Assembly (NCBI RefSeq): GCF_002019695.1 | Contig: NZ_KV917376.1 | Coordinates: forward strand, 5,028,774-5,092,773 | Origin: Evansella clarkii | GTDB taxonomy: Bacteria; Bacillota; Bacilli; Bacillales; Salisediminibacteriaceae | Direction: 5' to 3' | Length of the DNA: 64,000 bases | Shown: positions 1 to 8,077 of the stretch, piece after piece | Layout: every line of letters begins with the position of its first letter | Position numbering within the stretch: position 1 is the first letter of the stretch | Made by a program: the position numbers and the translations under genes | Notes under the pieces: generated by a model | Database searches by the model: none | What the model saw: the letters and a program-made list of their open reading frames with translations, nothing else | What the model was told of the DNA's origin: nothing

Positions 1-296
1 TCCCATGAGACCGATCTAATTGAGATCCCATATTTCCTTATAACTTCATTTTGTGAAAATCTGCCGGAGAGATAGTCACGAACGGCTGCCTGCTTTAGTT
101 CGGCTGAATAAGATGTATGACTCCTTATTGGTTCCAGGCTCTCAGCGCCGGACTCTTCATACAGAGCCCTCCAATTCCTAATGGTTCTTGCATTAAGACT
201 ATATTTTCTGGCTACCTCTTCACCAGGGAGGTCCCCTTCGTTATATTCAGCGATAATCCTAAGTTTTTCTGATGCCGTAAAGTCTTTTCTAGACAC
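1..296 (-). CDS. IS3-type transposase OrfA, 3' end outside window
   Basis: Read leftward from a GTG at 296, the frame stays open to the window edge (98 codons). It encodes a basic helix-turn-helix protein starting VSRKDFTASEKLRII, with KYSLNARTIRNW as recognition helix and a second HTH-like segment (RKYGISIRS) near residue 88. This is the InsJ/OrfA layout of IS3/IS150-type elements. OrfA binds the terminal repeats and is usually joined by frameshifting to an OrfB with the DDE catalytic triad, which would lie left of the window. A GGGGGAG ribosome binding site sits five bases before the GTG, inside an inverted repeat described separately. Family is seen from the HTH pattern; whether the element is intact cannot be told. 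Confidence 0.75.
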   Translation of the reverse strand, partial: MSRKDFTASEKLRIIAEYNEGDLPGEEVARKYSLNARTIRNWRALYEESGAESLEPIRSHTSYSAELKQAAVRDYLSGRFSQNEVIRKYGISIRSVSW

Positions 297-301
297 AAAA
301 A

Positions 302-357
302 CTCCCCCAAAGGTAAACAGATTTTGTTTATTTCATCTGTCTACCTTTGGGGGAGCA
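302..357. repeat. Inverted repeat at the IS end covering the transposase RBS
   Basis: Arms CTCCCCCAAAGGTA (from 302) and TACCTTTGGGGGAG (to 355) are complementary across a roughly 20-base loop. On the leftward transcript the promoter-proximal arm would pair with the GGGGGAG ribosome binding site of the transposase. The outer arm ends in TG/CA at 356-357, as IS3-family ends do, so the element boundary is probably there. Confidence 0.6.
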
Positions 358-462
358 TATCAGCAGCCGGTGCTTTTCTTTTAATTTAATTTCCTTTATT
401 ACTTTGCTTAACTCCCCTTTTTTGTGTCCCGGTATAATTAAATTGCTTATAATTTAAAAAGC

Positions 463-567
463 TCAGTATACAAAAACAGCACCCAAAATAACTAACAGTA
501 TGAAAATAATTATTACAAGCATAAACGCTGAACCGTGTTCAACTACTGAATCTTTACTATGAGACAT
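463..567 (-). CDS. YjcZ/SscA-like small sporulation membrane protein
   Basis: A 34-residue protein (MSHSKDSVVEHGSAFMLVII to ...GAVFVY) begins at 567, seven bases after a GGAGG. A short polar serine/glycine/histidine head precedes one hydrophobic helix (about residues 15-34) that ends in a tyrosine. That is the pattern of the YjcZ family of tiny proteins, common in Bacillaceae and often made in sporulating cells or incorporated in spores. Family assignment rests on this head-helix pattern and size. No partner gene is obvious; it stands alone between the IS end and a small membrane protein. Confidence 0.65.
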   Translation of the reverse strand: MSHSKDSVVEHGSAFMLVIIIFILLVILGAVFVY

Positions 568-641
568 GAAACAAGCCTCCTTTTGTAGGTTCAGTTATAT
601 ACTATGCTAATGACTATTTTTCGTTTGGGCACTATACACAT

Positions 642-902
642 TCACCCTCTGAAAAGCGTGAGTATAACTATAAGGAACGCAAATAAAGAACATAGTGTCA
701 CCAGATAAGCATAAGGATAACGTTCTTTTCCCCTGGTCCATTCAAAAACAGCCCACGCGCCAAAACCTAACCCGAGAAGAAACACATGTCTGGGAAAATC
801 CCATGTTCTTTCTGTATCAGTAAAAAAGGAGATAACAATTGCCGCCGACACTACAAGAAAAATGCCTGTCATCATTCCGTACCACATTTTTTCTGAAGAC
901 AT
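642..902 (-). CDS. Small membrane protein, function unknown
   Basis: 86 residues with three hydrophobic segments (about 10-28, 43-60 and 66-84) and a short basic loop (WTRGKERYP) between the last two. I chose the ATG at 902 because AAAGGAGG lies about eleven bases upstream. An in-frame GTG at 926 would overlap that site and has no site of its own. I do not recognise the family. The neighbours on either side, a YjcZ-like gene and divergent prfC, give no functional hint. Confidence 0.6.
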   Translation of the reverse strand: MSSEKMWYGMMTGIFLVVSAAIVISFFTDTERTWDFPRHVFLLGLGFGAWAVFEWTRGKERYPYAYLVTLCSLFAFLIVILTLFRG

Positions 903-1085
903 ATCCTGAACTGCCTCCTTTCCCACTCCATAAAGTATCTTATATATCCTTTCCCTTCAGGTACTGCATATAAAATCATTTAAGCAGAAAAATAAGTTTT
1001 ACATAAATTATAGGGTGATTCTTCATGTAATTTTGTTTATAATGAGGAATTGGAGCATTTAACTTAACGAGGAAGGACCATGTAT

Positions 1086-2630
1086 ATGTCTAATGAAACA
1101 CCACGCCGGACATTTGCGATTATATCCCACCCTGACGCAGGGAAAACAACTTTAACAGAGAAACTCCTGTTCCTCGGTGGAGGAATTCGCAGCGCCGGAA
1201 CAGTAAAAGGTAAAAAATCAGGCAAATTCGCTACTTCAGACTGGATGGAGATTGAAAAGCAAAGAGGTATTTCTGTTACTTCCAGTGTAATGCAGCTTAT
1301 CTATAATGACGTACAAATTAACATTCTTGATACACCTGGCCACCAGGATTTCAGTGAAGATACGTACCGTACTTTAACTGCCGTCGATACAGCGGTAATG
1401 GTAATTGACAGTGTAAAAGGAATCGAAGCTCAAACTCTGAAACTTTTTAAAGTTTGCCGCATGCGCGGTATCCCTATTCTCACCTTTATTAACAAACTGG
1501 ACCGTGAAGGAAAAGAACCGCTTGATCTTCTGGCAGAGATTGAAGAAGTTCTTGAGATGGAAACCTATCCAATGAACTGGCCGATCGGAATGGGAAAAAC
1601 ATTAAAAGGAATCTACAGCATCCCGGATGAAAAAATTGAAGTTTTTAACGAGTCCCATGAACGTGAAATTGTCTCCTACTCCGAGCAGCATGTTCTTGCA
1701 GATTATGAAAAAGAAAAACTGGAAGAAGATATTATGCTTCTTGCAGAAGCAGGAAACGAATTCACAATGGAAAAGGTACAGAAAGGGCAGCTCACTCCTG
1801 TATTTTTCGGTAGTGCCCTCTCAAGTTTTGGTGTTCAGTCTTTCTTAGATCAGTTTGTGAAACTGGCAGCTGAGCCACAGCCAAGAAAGGCCTCCGGAGA
1901 GCTGCTTGAACCGGAAAGCAATAAATTCTCAGCGTTTGTTTTTAAAATTCAGGCGAATATGAACCCAAACCACCGGGATCGGATTGCCTTTCTCCGTGTC
2001 TGTTCAGGCAAATTTGAGCGTGGAATGGAAGTACTCCTTTCCCGTACAGGCAAAAAGATGAAACTCAACCAGTCACATTCTTTTTTCGCTTCTGATCGTG
2101 CATCCGTTGATATTGCTATGCCAGGCGATATTATTGGTATTTACGACTCAGGCAACTTCCAGGTTGGTGACACGATTGTTACTGGAAATGAACGTCTTGT
2201 TTATGAAGAAATGCCGCAGTTCCCTCCTGAGAAATTCGCAAAGGTCTATGCTAAGAATGCATTGAAACATAAGCAGTACCATAAAGGGATGGAACAGCTC
2301 GTTCAGGAAGGTACTATTCAGCTCTATAAAACTCCGTACTTTGAAGACTTTATCATCGGAGCTGTCGGTGAACTGCAGTTTCAGGTATTTGAGTACAGAA
2401 TGAAAAATGAATATAACGTAGATATTGAATTCCATCATATGACCCACGAGCTTGCCCGCTGGGTAACCGGCGGCGAAGTTACTGACAAAATGACCGACAG
2501 CCGTAAAATGCTTGTTAATGACAGCCAGGGACGTCCGGTTATATTGTTCGAAAATGAGTTTGCCCTCAGATATTTCCAGGATAAACATCCGGACCTGAAG
2601 TTATCAACAGGCTGGGAGCTGCTGGAATAG
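1086..2630 (+). CDS. prfC: Peptide chain release factor 3 (RF3)
   Basis: RF3 is a translational GTPase that removes RF1/RF2 from the ribosome after peptide release. The GTPase domain shows HPDAGKTT (residues 15-22), the switch segment [17 protein letters not shown] (82-89) and NKLD (136-139). Domain II and the RF3-specific C-terminal domain follow, and 514 residues is normal for the family. AGGAAGG lies nine bases before the ATG at 1086. Another in-frame ATG at 1080 is only three bases from that site, so I prefer 1086. The gene is monocistronic, with a strong hairpin terminator directly after the stop. To my knowledge B. subtilis lacks RF3, so its presence separates this organism from that species. 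Confidence 0.95.
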   Translation: MSNETPRRTFAIISHPDAGKTTLTEKLLFLGGGIRSAGTVKGKKSGKFATSDWMEIEKQRGISVTSSVMQLIYNDVQINILDTPGHQDFSEDTYRTLTAVDTAVMVIDSVKGIEAQTLKLFKVCRMRGIPILTFINKLDREGKEPLDLLAEIEEVLEMETYPMNWPIGMGKTLKGIYSIPDEKIEVFNESHEREIVSYSEQHVLADYEKEKLEEDIMLLAEAGNEFTMEKVQKGQLTPVFFGSALSSFGVQSFLDQFVKLAAEPQPRKASGELLEPESNKFSAFVFKIQANMNPNHRDRIAFLRVCSGKFERGMEVLLSRTGKKMKLNQSHSFFASDRASVDIAMPGDIIGIYDSGNFQVGDTIVTGNERLVYEEMPQFPPEKFAKVYAKNALKHKQYHKGMEQLVQEGTIQLYKTPYFEDFIIGAVGELQFQVFEYRMKNEYNVDIEFHHMTHELARWVTGGEVTDKMTDSRKMLVNDSQGRPVILFENEFALRYFQDKHPDLKLSTGWELLE

Positions 2631-2632
2631 AA

Positions 2633-2667
2633 AACTGGAGAGACCATGCTGGTCTCTCCAGTTTTTT
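2633..2667 (+). terminator. prfC terminator
   Basis: A perfect 13-bp stem, AACTGGAGAGACC with GGTCTCTCCAGTT, has a five-base loop and runs into six Ts. It starts two bases after the prfC stop codon. Confidence 0.9.
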
Positions 2668-2698
2668 GTATTTCTGTGTATTCAAACCTCAGGCAGCT

Positions 2699-2842
2699 TT
2701 ACATTGTTTTCTCTTCCTTTTTGTAAACTTTTCGACCATGGCCATGACAAAAGCGGCAGGAAACTTTTTTCGAAACAAACCAAAGCCTTCTCTCAACCGA
2801 ACCAGTACCATTACAATTCTTGCAAATGAAAACGATGGCCAT
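2699..2842 (-). CDS. 47-residue DnaJ-type CxxCxGxG zinc-finger protein
   Basis: Reading leftward from an ATG at 2842 (GCGGGGA seven to eight bases upstream) gives 47 residues with two cysteine pairs: CKNCNGTG at 7-14 and CRFCHGHG at 29-36. A basic stretch (VERRLWFVSKK) lies between them and a lysine-rich tail follows. CxxCxGxG is the zinc-binding repeat of DnaJ cysteine-rich domains and of small adaptor proteins such as the BSD2 and TrpP-associated types. Two such repeats are enough to hold one zinc ion. There is no J domain, so it is not a full co-chaperone. It may bind unfolded protein or nucleic acid. Function is inference; the motif pair is directly visible. Confidence 0.65.
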   Translation of the reverse strand: MAIVFICKNCNGTGSVERRLWFVSKKVSCRFCHGHGRKVYKKEEKTM

Positions 2843-2992
2843 GTTTATTCCCCGCTTTCCATAGTTTTGTTATTATTATTATAACCGTTTTAATGGAATT
2901 TGATACTAAAATGTTTAAAGATTCTGATAATTTAACAGTGATTTTAACTCTTGCTAATCATAGAACAGCAAAGAGAAAAGTTCCAGTCCAGA

Positions 2993-3025
2993 ACAAAAAG
3001 CACAGGTGCTCCTGTGCTTTTTGTA
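2993..3025 (-). terminator. Terminator of the DUF1538/PII operon
   Basis: AAAAGCACAGG and CCTGTGCTTTT form an 11-bp stem with a four-base loop, flanked by A and T runs, so it can work in both directions. It lies just beyond the last PII-like gene. Confidence 0.85.
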
Positions 3026-3039
3026 TTCTGTATTGTTTA

Positions 3040-3405
3040 TTAACTATTTTCATTGTTATACTTCTCATTAACCATTCTGTTTAAGACATGGTTAATTCCA
3101 ATGGTACGCTCAACGTCTAATACAAAAGCTATCCCTCTTCCTGGCTTATTTAATTCTGCATTTACCATAATGGATTCTAATACACCATCCGTCTTTTCCT
3201 TATCTATTAGAGTCAGAATCAGCTCTTTTTCTGGCTCTATAGCTATATTAAAGAGTTTTGCCTGTTCATGAATGCCTGTACCTCTTCCATACAGAATAGT
3301 ACCACCTTCAGCTCCTGCTTCCTTTGAAGCTTCTACTACTGTTTCTGCATAACCTTTATTAACCACTGTGACAATTAAATCGTAAGATATAACTTTATCT
3401 TCCAT
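3040..3405 (-). CDS. PII-like signalling protein, second copy
   Basis: 121 residues starting at an ATG preceded by AGGAGGT; an upstream in-frame start at 3423 lacks such a site. The sequence matches the small PII-like regulator fold: LIVTVVNKGYAETVVEASKE, then a glycine-rich AGAEGGTILYGRGTG loop, an IEPEKELILTLI strand and a GRGIAFVLDVER segment. PII proteins are trimers that bind nucleotides and small metabolites and switch a membrane or enzyme partner. It overlaps the 3' end of its paralogue by 11 bases and closes an operon after two DUF1538 membrane proteins, so the membrane proteins are the likely partners. The ligand is unknown. Confidence 0.85.
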   Translation of the reverse strand: MEDKVISYDLIVTVVNKGYAETVVEASKEAGAEGGTILYGRGTGIHEQAKLFNIAIEPEKELILTLIDKEKTDGVLESIMVNAELNKPGRGIAFVLDVERTIGINHVLNRMVNEKYNNENS

Positions 3406-3763
3406 TGTTACCTCCTGTTTCACTGCTTTGCAGGTTAAGTAAATGCGCTATCCCGGCAACTCGCTTTACATCAACTACAAAACCTATTCCATACCCAGGT
3501 TTATCTAAGTTGGCAGCCTTTTCTACTGCCCTAATTACGATATCCAGCTTCTCCATTGGAATTAAAGTCAGTACTGCTTCTTTTTCAGGCTCAATACTAA
3601 TACCAAGGAACTTCCTGTTTTCATGGATGCCAGTTCCTTTACCATAAATAACTGTTCCGCCCTCCGCCCCAGCTTCTTTAGACGCTTTAAGAATTTTTTT
3701 GGCATTCCCTTTTTTTACAATTGTGACGAGCAATTTATGATGATTTCTCAAATGTTCGTTCAT
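3395..3763 (-). CDS. PII-like signalling protein, first copy
   Basis: 122 residues beginning at an ATG with AAGGAGA eight bases upstream. It is a clear paralogue of the next gene, sharing the KASKEAGAEGGT segment, the YGKGTGIHE loop, the IEPEKEAVLTLI strand and the GYGIGFVVDVKR core. The start lies inside the 3' end of the upstream DUF1538 gene and its own end overlaps the second PII gene, so the four genes are translationally coupled. Two different PII-like subunits next to two different membrane subunits suggest either a matched pair for each channel or a hetero-trimer. Neither can be decided from sequence. Confidence 0.85.
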   Translation of the reverse strand: MNEHLRNHHKLLVTIVKKGNAKKILKASKEAGAEGGTVIYGKGTGIHENRKFLGISIEPEKEAVLTLIPMEKLDIVIRAVEKAANLDKPGYGIGFVVDVKRVAGIAHLLNLQSSETGGNNGR

Positions 3764-4484
3764 TTTCTTTCTCCTTCCGACCATAAAGTAACCCTAAAGT
3801 TAAAACAGATAAGATGGGGGCAAGTGCAACTAATGCAATCATTCCAAACCCATCAAGTAAAGGGTCACGCCCTTCCATAACTGTAGCAATCCCTACAGAC
3901 ATTGCAACAATAAAAGTTACTGTCATCGGTCCTGTAGCTACTCCCCCTGAATCAAAAGCAACAGAGGTAAATGTTCGTGTAGAAAACTTAATGAGAACGA
4001 GCGCTAAAATGTACCCTGGTATTATAAAGTACCATAATGGAATTCCGGCAATTATTCTCACCATTGATAATGCTATAGATATACCAACACCAATTGACAG
4101 GGTGTACAGCATCACTTTCCCAGGTATATATCCTCCCGAGACCTTTTCAACTTCATGATTTAATATGCGGACTGCAGGCTCAGCAAATGTTGCAACGAAA
4201 CCTAAAATAAACCCTACGGGAATTAATACCCACAAGTATTCCATTTGTCCCAGTATTGTGCCCATCATTTCTCCTGCAGGTAAAAACCCAACATGAACTC
4301 CTTGCAGGAAAAAGGCAAGTCCCCAAAAAGTAAGAAACATCCCCTTTAGTATGTCAGCTAGTTTTTTAACTGGTAATTTTAAAATAAAGAACTGAAAAAA
4401 CAAGAAGAATATTAACAGCGGGATAAGAGCAAATGCAACCTCATATAACACATGTCCAAACCCTTCAAAAATTTTAATGTTCAT
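3735..4484 (-). CDS. DUF1538 integral membrane protein B
   Basis: 249 residues with about seven hydrophobic helices. Diagnostic segments are LQGVHVGFLPAGEMMG near the middle of the first half, the FVATFAEPAVRIL block, and AFDSGGVATGPMTVTFIVA in the second half. All are shared with the upstream gene, so the two are paralogous subunits. DUF1538 proteins look like ion or small-molecule carriers with conserved Glu-Pro and Gly-rich elements in the membrane, but I know of no established substrate. The start is the ATG after GGGGTGAT, overlapping the upstream stop by four bases (ATGA). The 3' end overlaps the first PII gene, which would be its regulator if the usual PII logic holds. Confidence 0.85.
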   Translation of the reverse strand: MNIKIFEGFGHVLYEVAFALIPLLIFFLFFQFFILKLPVKKLADILKGMFLTFWGLAFFLQGVHVGFLPAGEMMGTILGQMEYLWVLIPVGFILGFVATFAEPAVRILNHEVEKVSGGYIPGKVMLYTLSIGVGISIALSMVRIIAGIPLWYFIIPGYILALVLIKFSTRTFTSVAFDSGGVATGPMTVTFIVAMSVGIATVMEGRDPLLDGFGMIALVALAPILSVLTLGLLYGRKEKENERTFEKSS

Positions 4485-5173
4485 CCATAAATCACCCCTA
4501 ACACTAAAACAGCCAGTATCGGTCCTATGGAAGCTAAAGCTACCAAACCAAAGCCATCTGTAGATGCTGATTTCCCTCTCAATACGGAAGCAACCCCTAC
4601 CCCCAGAGCTAAAATGAATGGTACAGTCATCGGCCCGGTAGTTACACCACCAGCATCAAAGGAAATTGGAATAAAATGTTGAGGAGTGAAAGCTGCTAAT
4701 AAAAACACTATCCCATAACCCCCAACTAACAGATATGTGATAGGAATATTCAACAGTATTCTTAGCATAGCCAGACCTACAAAGATAGCAACACCCAGAG
4801 CTACTGTGTATATTAGCAGGTTTCTTGAAACAACACCATCGGAAACCAGATCCACTTGCATGGCTAAAACCCGTACATCTGGTTCTGCTATTGTCGCAAC
4901 AAACCCTAATAAAAAGCCAAAAAATATGACTAACCAGGCTTTACCCATTTTTGGCAATGCAGATCCTATCATTTCACCAACCGGCAACAGCCCGATATGA
5001 ACTCCTAACAAAAATAAGATTAAACCAATCGAAACCAAAACAACACCAATAATAAATTGCAAAAACATTTCCATTGGCATTCCAATGAGCGTAAATTGCA
5101 AAAATACGACAACTAACGATATTGGCATGACTGCGTACACTACTTCTTTCACAGTATCCTTAATGTTTTGCAT
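4481..5173 (-). CDS. DUF1538 integral membrane protein A
   Basis: 230 residues, first gene of the four-gene operon. It has the same conserved pieces as the next gene: LLGVHIGLLPVGEMIG, the FVATIAEPDVRVLA block (an acidic residue inside a hydrophobic context) and SFDAGGVTTGPMTVPFILA. The repeated GGxxTGPMTV and AEPxVR elements, charged residues within membrane segments, point to a transport function rather than a structural role. It starts at an ATG with AGGGGGAT about five to eight bases upstream. The roughly 240 bases upstream separate it from the divergent EamA gene and must hold its promoter, which I could not fix with confidence. Confidence 0.85.
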   Translation of the reverse strand: MQNIKDTVKEVVYAVMPISLVVVFLQFTLIGMPMEMFLQFIIGVVLVSIGLILFLLGVHIGLLPVGEMIGSALPKMGKAWLVIFFGFLLGFVATIAEPDVRVLAMQVDLVSDGVVSRNLLIYTVALGVAIFVGLAMLRILLNIPITYLLVGGYGIVFLLAAFTPQHFIPISFDAGGVTTGPMTVPFILALGVGVASVLRGKSASTDGFGLVALASIGPILAVLVLGVIYG

Positions 5174-5414
5174 TACATCCCCCTCATACTGTTTGATTTA
5201 TTTTATCTTAGATGCCTTAATCGCAGACTGTATGGAAAAACATTCGGAGTGAGACTTTGAAACCTTTTGTATTTTCAAATATCCTCATTTTCTGAAATCT
5301 CCCTATAATAAGTATACCTTAGCTTCTTTTTACTGAGTATAGCTGATTACCTTATTTTCTTTCGTCCTCCTGAATACCCGGAGTTATGTTATAGTTTTTC
5401 TGGGGGTGATATTT

Positions 5415-6347
5415 TTGAGTCTGCATCCTTATTTAATCCTGACAATGGCGATGTTATTTTTCTCTGGAAACTTTATCGTGGGAAAAGCCTTCGAAGGAGT
5501 GATTCCGCCTTTTACACTGGCTCTGTTCCGCGCTGCATCAGCTTCACTAGTTCTTTTGCCACTTTGTTATAAAACTATTAAGCTTAACCATCCATTATGG
5601 AAAAAAGAATGGAAACCTTTGCTGGGACTGTCTCTGTCAGGTATCGTTCTGTTTAATGGTTGTCTGTACCTGGCAGTTAATTATACAACAACAATAAATG
5701 CTGCTATCGTTGATGCCATGACACCTGCAGTTGCAGCAATAATGGGGTATATACTGTTAAAAGACCGGCTGACAAAACTGCAGACTTTCGGAATCTTCAT
5801 TTCCTTTTTTGGAGTTTTGTGGATTATAACGGGAGGATCATTTAGTACATTAATGACTTTAACATTCAATACAGGGGATATTATTATGCTCGCAGGAATC
5901 ATTTTCTGGGCTGTTTATTCTGTTATCATTAAAAAGCACAGTCATAAATTCCCCAGTGTGGCAGGTCTTGTAATGACGATGATTATCGGAAGTGTATTCC
6001 TGATTCCAATCGCGGCTGTTGAGTGGGTTGTCATTGGTTTCCCTTCTGTATTTAACTGGGAAATCCTGCTTGGAATTGCCTATATTGGTATCTTTCCATC
6101 AGCCCTTGCTCTCCTTGCCTGGTACAGAGGTGTAGCTGAGATAGGGCCGTCTAAAGCGTCTGTCTTTTTTAATCTTGTACCTGTTTTTACAACTATAATG
6201 GCAGTTCTGTTTCTCGGAGAAGTCTTTACTTATCATCAGCTCTTTGGCGGTATTGTAGTTTTAACAGGTGTTTATCTGTCCAGCAAGCAAGCAGCCAGAA
6301 GCAGAGTCTCCTATCCTTCCCGGACTGCAGCAAAAAAAGCACCTTAA
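5415..6347 (+). CDS. EamA/DMT-family transporter
   Basis: 310 residues forming ten hydrophobic helices in two EamA repeats (about 8-140 and 155-295). Family features include WYRGVAEIGPSKASVFFNLVP in the second repeat and FLGEVFTYHQLFGGIVVLTG near the end. Members export or import metabolites such as amino acids; the substrate cannot be predicted. I chose the TTG at 5415 because GGGGGTGA lies five to six bases upstream, whereas an in-frame GTG at 5406 is inside that site. The basic tail after the last helix is cytoplasmic. It is a single-gene unit whose stop codon lies inside the loop of its own terminator. Confidence 0.85.
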   Translation: MSLHPYLILTMAMLFFSGNFIVGKAFEGVIPPFTLALFRAASASLVLLPLCYKTIKLNHPLWKKEWKPLLGLSLSGIVLFNGCLYLAVNYTTTINAAIVDAMTPAVAAIMGYILLKDRLTKLQTFGIFISFFGVLWIITGGSFSTLMTLTFNTGDIIMLAGIIFWAVYSVIIKKHSHKFPSVAGLVMTMIIGSVFLIPIAAVEWVVIGFPSVFNWEILLGIAYIGIFPSALALLAWYRGVAEIGPSKASVFFNLVPVFTTIMAVLFLGEVFTYHQLFGGIVVLTGVYLSSKQAARSRVSYPSRTAAKKAP

Positions 6348-6358
6348 AGGGTGCTTTT
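6335..6358 (+). terminator. Terminator overlapping the EamA stop codon
   Basis: AAAAGCACC and GGTGCTTTT pair across a short loop that contains the TAA stop of the transporter. Confidence 0.8.
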
Positions 6359-6414
6359 ATCTGGATCTATTAATGACAAGTGTGCGTTTTATATAAAATA
6401 AATTGATTGTAGAT

Positions 6415-6522
6415 AAAAGTGCGATACGCCTTCGGGAAAAGCAATCGGCGAAGATCCCGGAGGAAGTGCTTTTTTCCCTTCCGAGGAAGCTGAGGCAATG
6501 CCCGAGGCAAGCGAGTGTCTTT
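6415..6522. repeat. GC-rich structured intergenic element
   Basis: A purine-rich 100-base stretch stands out from AT-rich flanks. GGGAAAAGC (6434-6442) can pair with GCTTTTTTCCC (from 6469). CCTTCGG near the left and CCGAGG near 6480, with repeated GAGGAAG / GAGGCAA blocks, suggest further pairing. No coding frame with a start signal covers it. It resembles interspersed repeats common in alkaliphilic Bacillaceae genomes; that likeness is from memory. Confidence 0.45.
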
Positions 6523-6567
6523 TAACGAAAATCAACAAATTTAACAAAGCCTTTAATTAGGTTATAT

Positions 6568-6774
6568 TTAATTCACGTAGCCAAGAGTTCCTTCATAGTC
6601 AGCGCTGTTTTCACTGCAGCTTGCAGATATGCGTCGGTATATATTCAGCAGATGATCTAACTCCTGGCTGTATCGAACAGTTTCATCAGAAGTAAAACCA
6701 TTTTTATATGCTGACTGGACCATTTGTTTTCTCTTTACTTCCATTTGCCTTTTCAGGTAATAATGGGACCCCAT
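6568..6774 (-). CDS. Spo0E-like aspartyl-phosphate phosphatase
   Basis: 68 residues folding as a helical hairpin. The second helix carries SQELDHLLNIY, matching the SxELD signature with which Spo0E-family phosphatases dephosphorylate Spo0A~P or a related response regulator, so it should restrain sporulation. The preceding segment QMVQSAYKNGFTSDETVRY is typical of the first helix and turn. I prefer the ATG at 6774, eight bases after TGAGG; the ATG at 6780 is too close to that site. The target cannot be told: paralogues act on Spo0A or on other regulators. No neighbouring kinase or regulator is seen. Confidence 0.8.
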   Translation of the reverse strand: MGSHYYLKRQMEVKRKQMVQSAYKNGFTSDETVRYSQELDHLLNIYRRISASCSENSADYEGTLGYVN

Positions 6775-7067
6775 CGTCATGCCTCATTTCTATAGTGATA
6801 CATGCCCTGCGTTTTGAATAAATGATGTAATCTCTTATATTTTACTCTAAAACACCAATACTTAAAAGCTTTTCCCTTAATTTATTTGAGTATTTTTATG
6901 TTTCTTTTGAGCAATGAAAAATGTTTAACTTGAGCCAGGAAGTTAAACTGCAGAACATAATTTAAAGTATTTGCAGGAGAAATTCAGGTAACGAGAAAGT
7001 TTAGCTTGTCTTTTTCGTCATATTGAATTATTTTTAATATAAGTAAGAGAAAGGGGCTGATCCATGA

Positions 7068-7985
7068 ATGAAGCCTAATTTCATAAAACTCCGCACCGAA
7101 CCGCTTGAAGTAACTCTTCTTAAACTTCTCCGTTCCCGCTTCGTACTCTCTGAAGAAACCAACAACTATTATTTAAGCAAAGTAAAAGGTTATGAAGGCG
7201 AGTGCTGCCTGGACTCCCAGCTGGCAACTTTAACAAGCAACTCTCTCATCCTCGGCGACCTCCTCTTTGAGCAAAGCAACACTACTTTTCAGATCGACAC
7301 CTTGCTTCTCTCTCAAAAGACCATCTATCTTTTTGAAGTGAAAAACTTCGAAGGCGATTATTACATTAAGAATGGTGACTGGTTCAGAAAATCGACAGGC
7401 AAGGCAATAACTAACCCAGTCCACCAGTTAAAACGCTGCGAAACTCTTCTTCGCTCGCTCCTTCATTCACGGAATATCAGGATGGAAATCGAACCTTACC
7501 TTGTTTTCACAAACCCTCTTTTCACCCTATATCAAGCCCCGCTTGATCTGCCTGCCTTTTTCCCGGGACAGTTAGATTCAATGTTAAAAAAACTGAATCG
7601 ATCCCCTTCTGAATTGAATGGCAGCCATCAACAACTGGCGCAATTCCTTTTAAGCAAACATGTAATTGACAATCCATACAGCCGTCTTCCGGAATACCGG
7701 TATGATGATCTCAAAAAAGGGGTTACGTGCAGGAAGTGCATGTCACTGAATGTGGCGGTGACCAGATATACTACAAAATGTAGCGCATGCGGCCATGCGG
7801 AGCAAAACACATCAAGCATCCTGCAGACGGCAAAAGACTTGAAACTACTGTTTCCAGATAGGTTGCTAACTCCAAACGCCATAGATCACTGGTCCAATCA
7901 CATGTACAATAGAAGAGTAATTCAAAATGTCCTGAGAGCCAACTATCAATTAATTAATAAAGGGAAAAACTCGTATTATTTATGA
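7068..7985 (+). CDS. NERD nuclease-related protein with C-terminal zinc ribbon
   Basis: 305 residues. The NERD domain (about 40-150) shows a PD-(D/E)xK-like core: D77 in QIDTLLL and E90-x-K92 in LFEVKNF, followed by GDYYIKNGDW. A C-terminal zinc ribbon has C221, C224, C238 and C241. NERD proteins are predicted DNA-processing nucleases of unknown physiological role. Start is the ATG ten bases after AAGGGG; an ATG four bases earlier hits a stop. The gene is monocistronic and followed directly by the 52-bp repeat array. Any link between nuclease and repeats is only positional. Confidence 0.8.
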   Translation: MKPNFIKLRTEPLEVTLLKLLRSRFVLSEETNNYYLSKVKGYEGECCLDSQLATLTSNSLILGDLLFEQSNTTFQIDTLLLSQKTIYLFEVKNFEGDYYIKNGDWFRKSTGKAITNPVHQLKRCETLLRSLLHSRNIRMEIEPYLVFTNPLFTLYQAPLDLPAFFPGQLDSMLKKLNRSPSELNGSHQQLAQFLLSKHVIDNPYSRLPEYRYDDLKKGVTCRKCMSLNVAVTRYTTKCSACGHAEQNTSSILQTAKDLKLLFPDRLLTPNAIDHWSNHMYNRRVIQNVLRANYQLINKGKNSYYL

Positions 7986-8077
7986 AGAACGTGCATCATG
8001 CTCTCTGTTTTAATGCAGGTAAATCATCCAGTGTACAATACCATACCTTCATTTAAAGCAATTCCTGCGGTCAAGGG

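Noticed and set aside
2148-2588. 146-residue leftward reading frame inside prfC
   Set aside because: Antisense shadow of a well-conserved gene; no start signal.
2666-3084. Two rightward reading frames between prfC and the PII genes
   Set aside because: The first is antisense to the zinc-finger gene and starts in the prfC terminator; the second runs through the operon terminator. Neither has a start signal.
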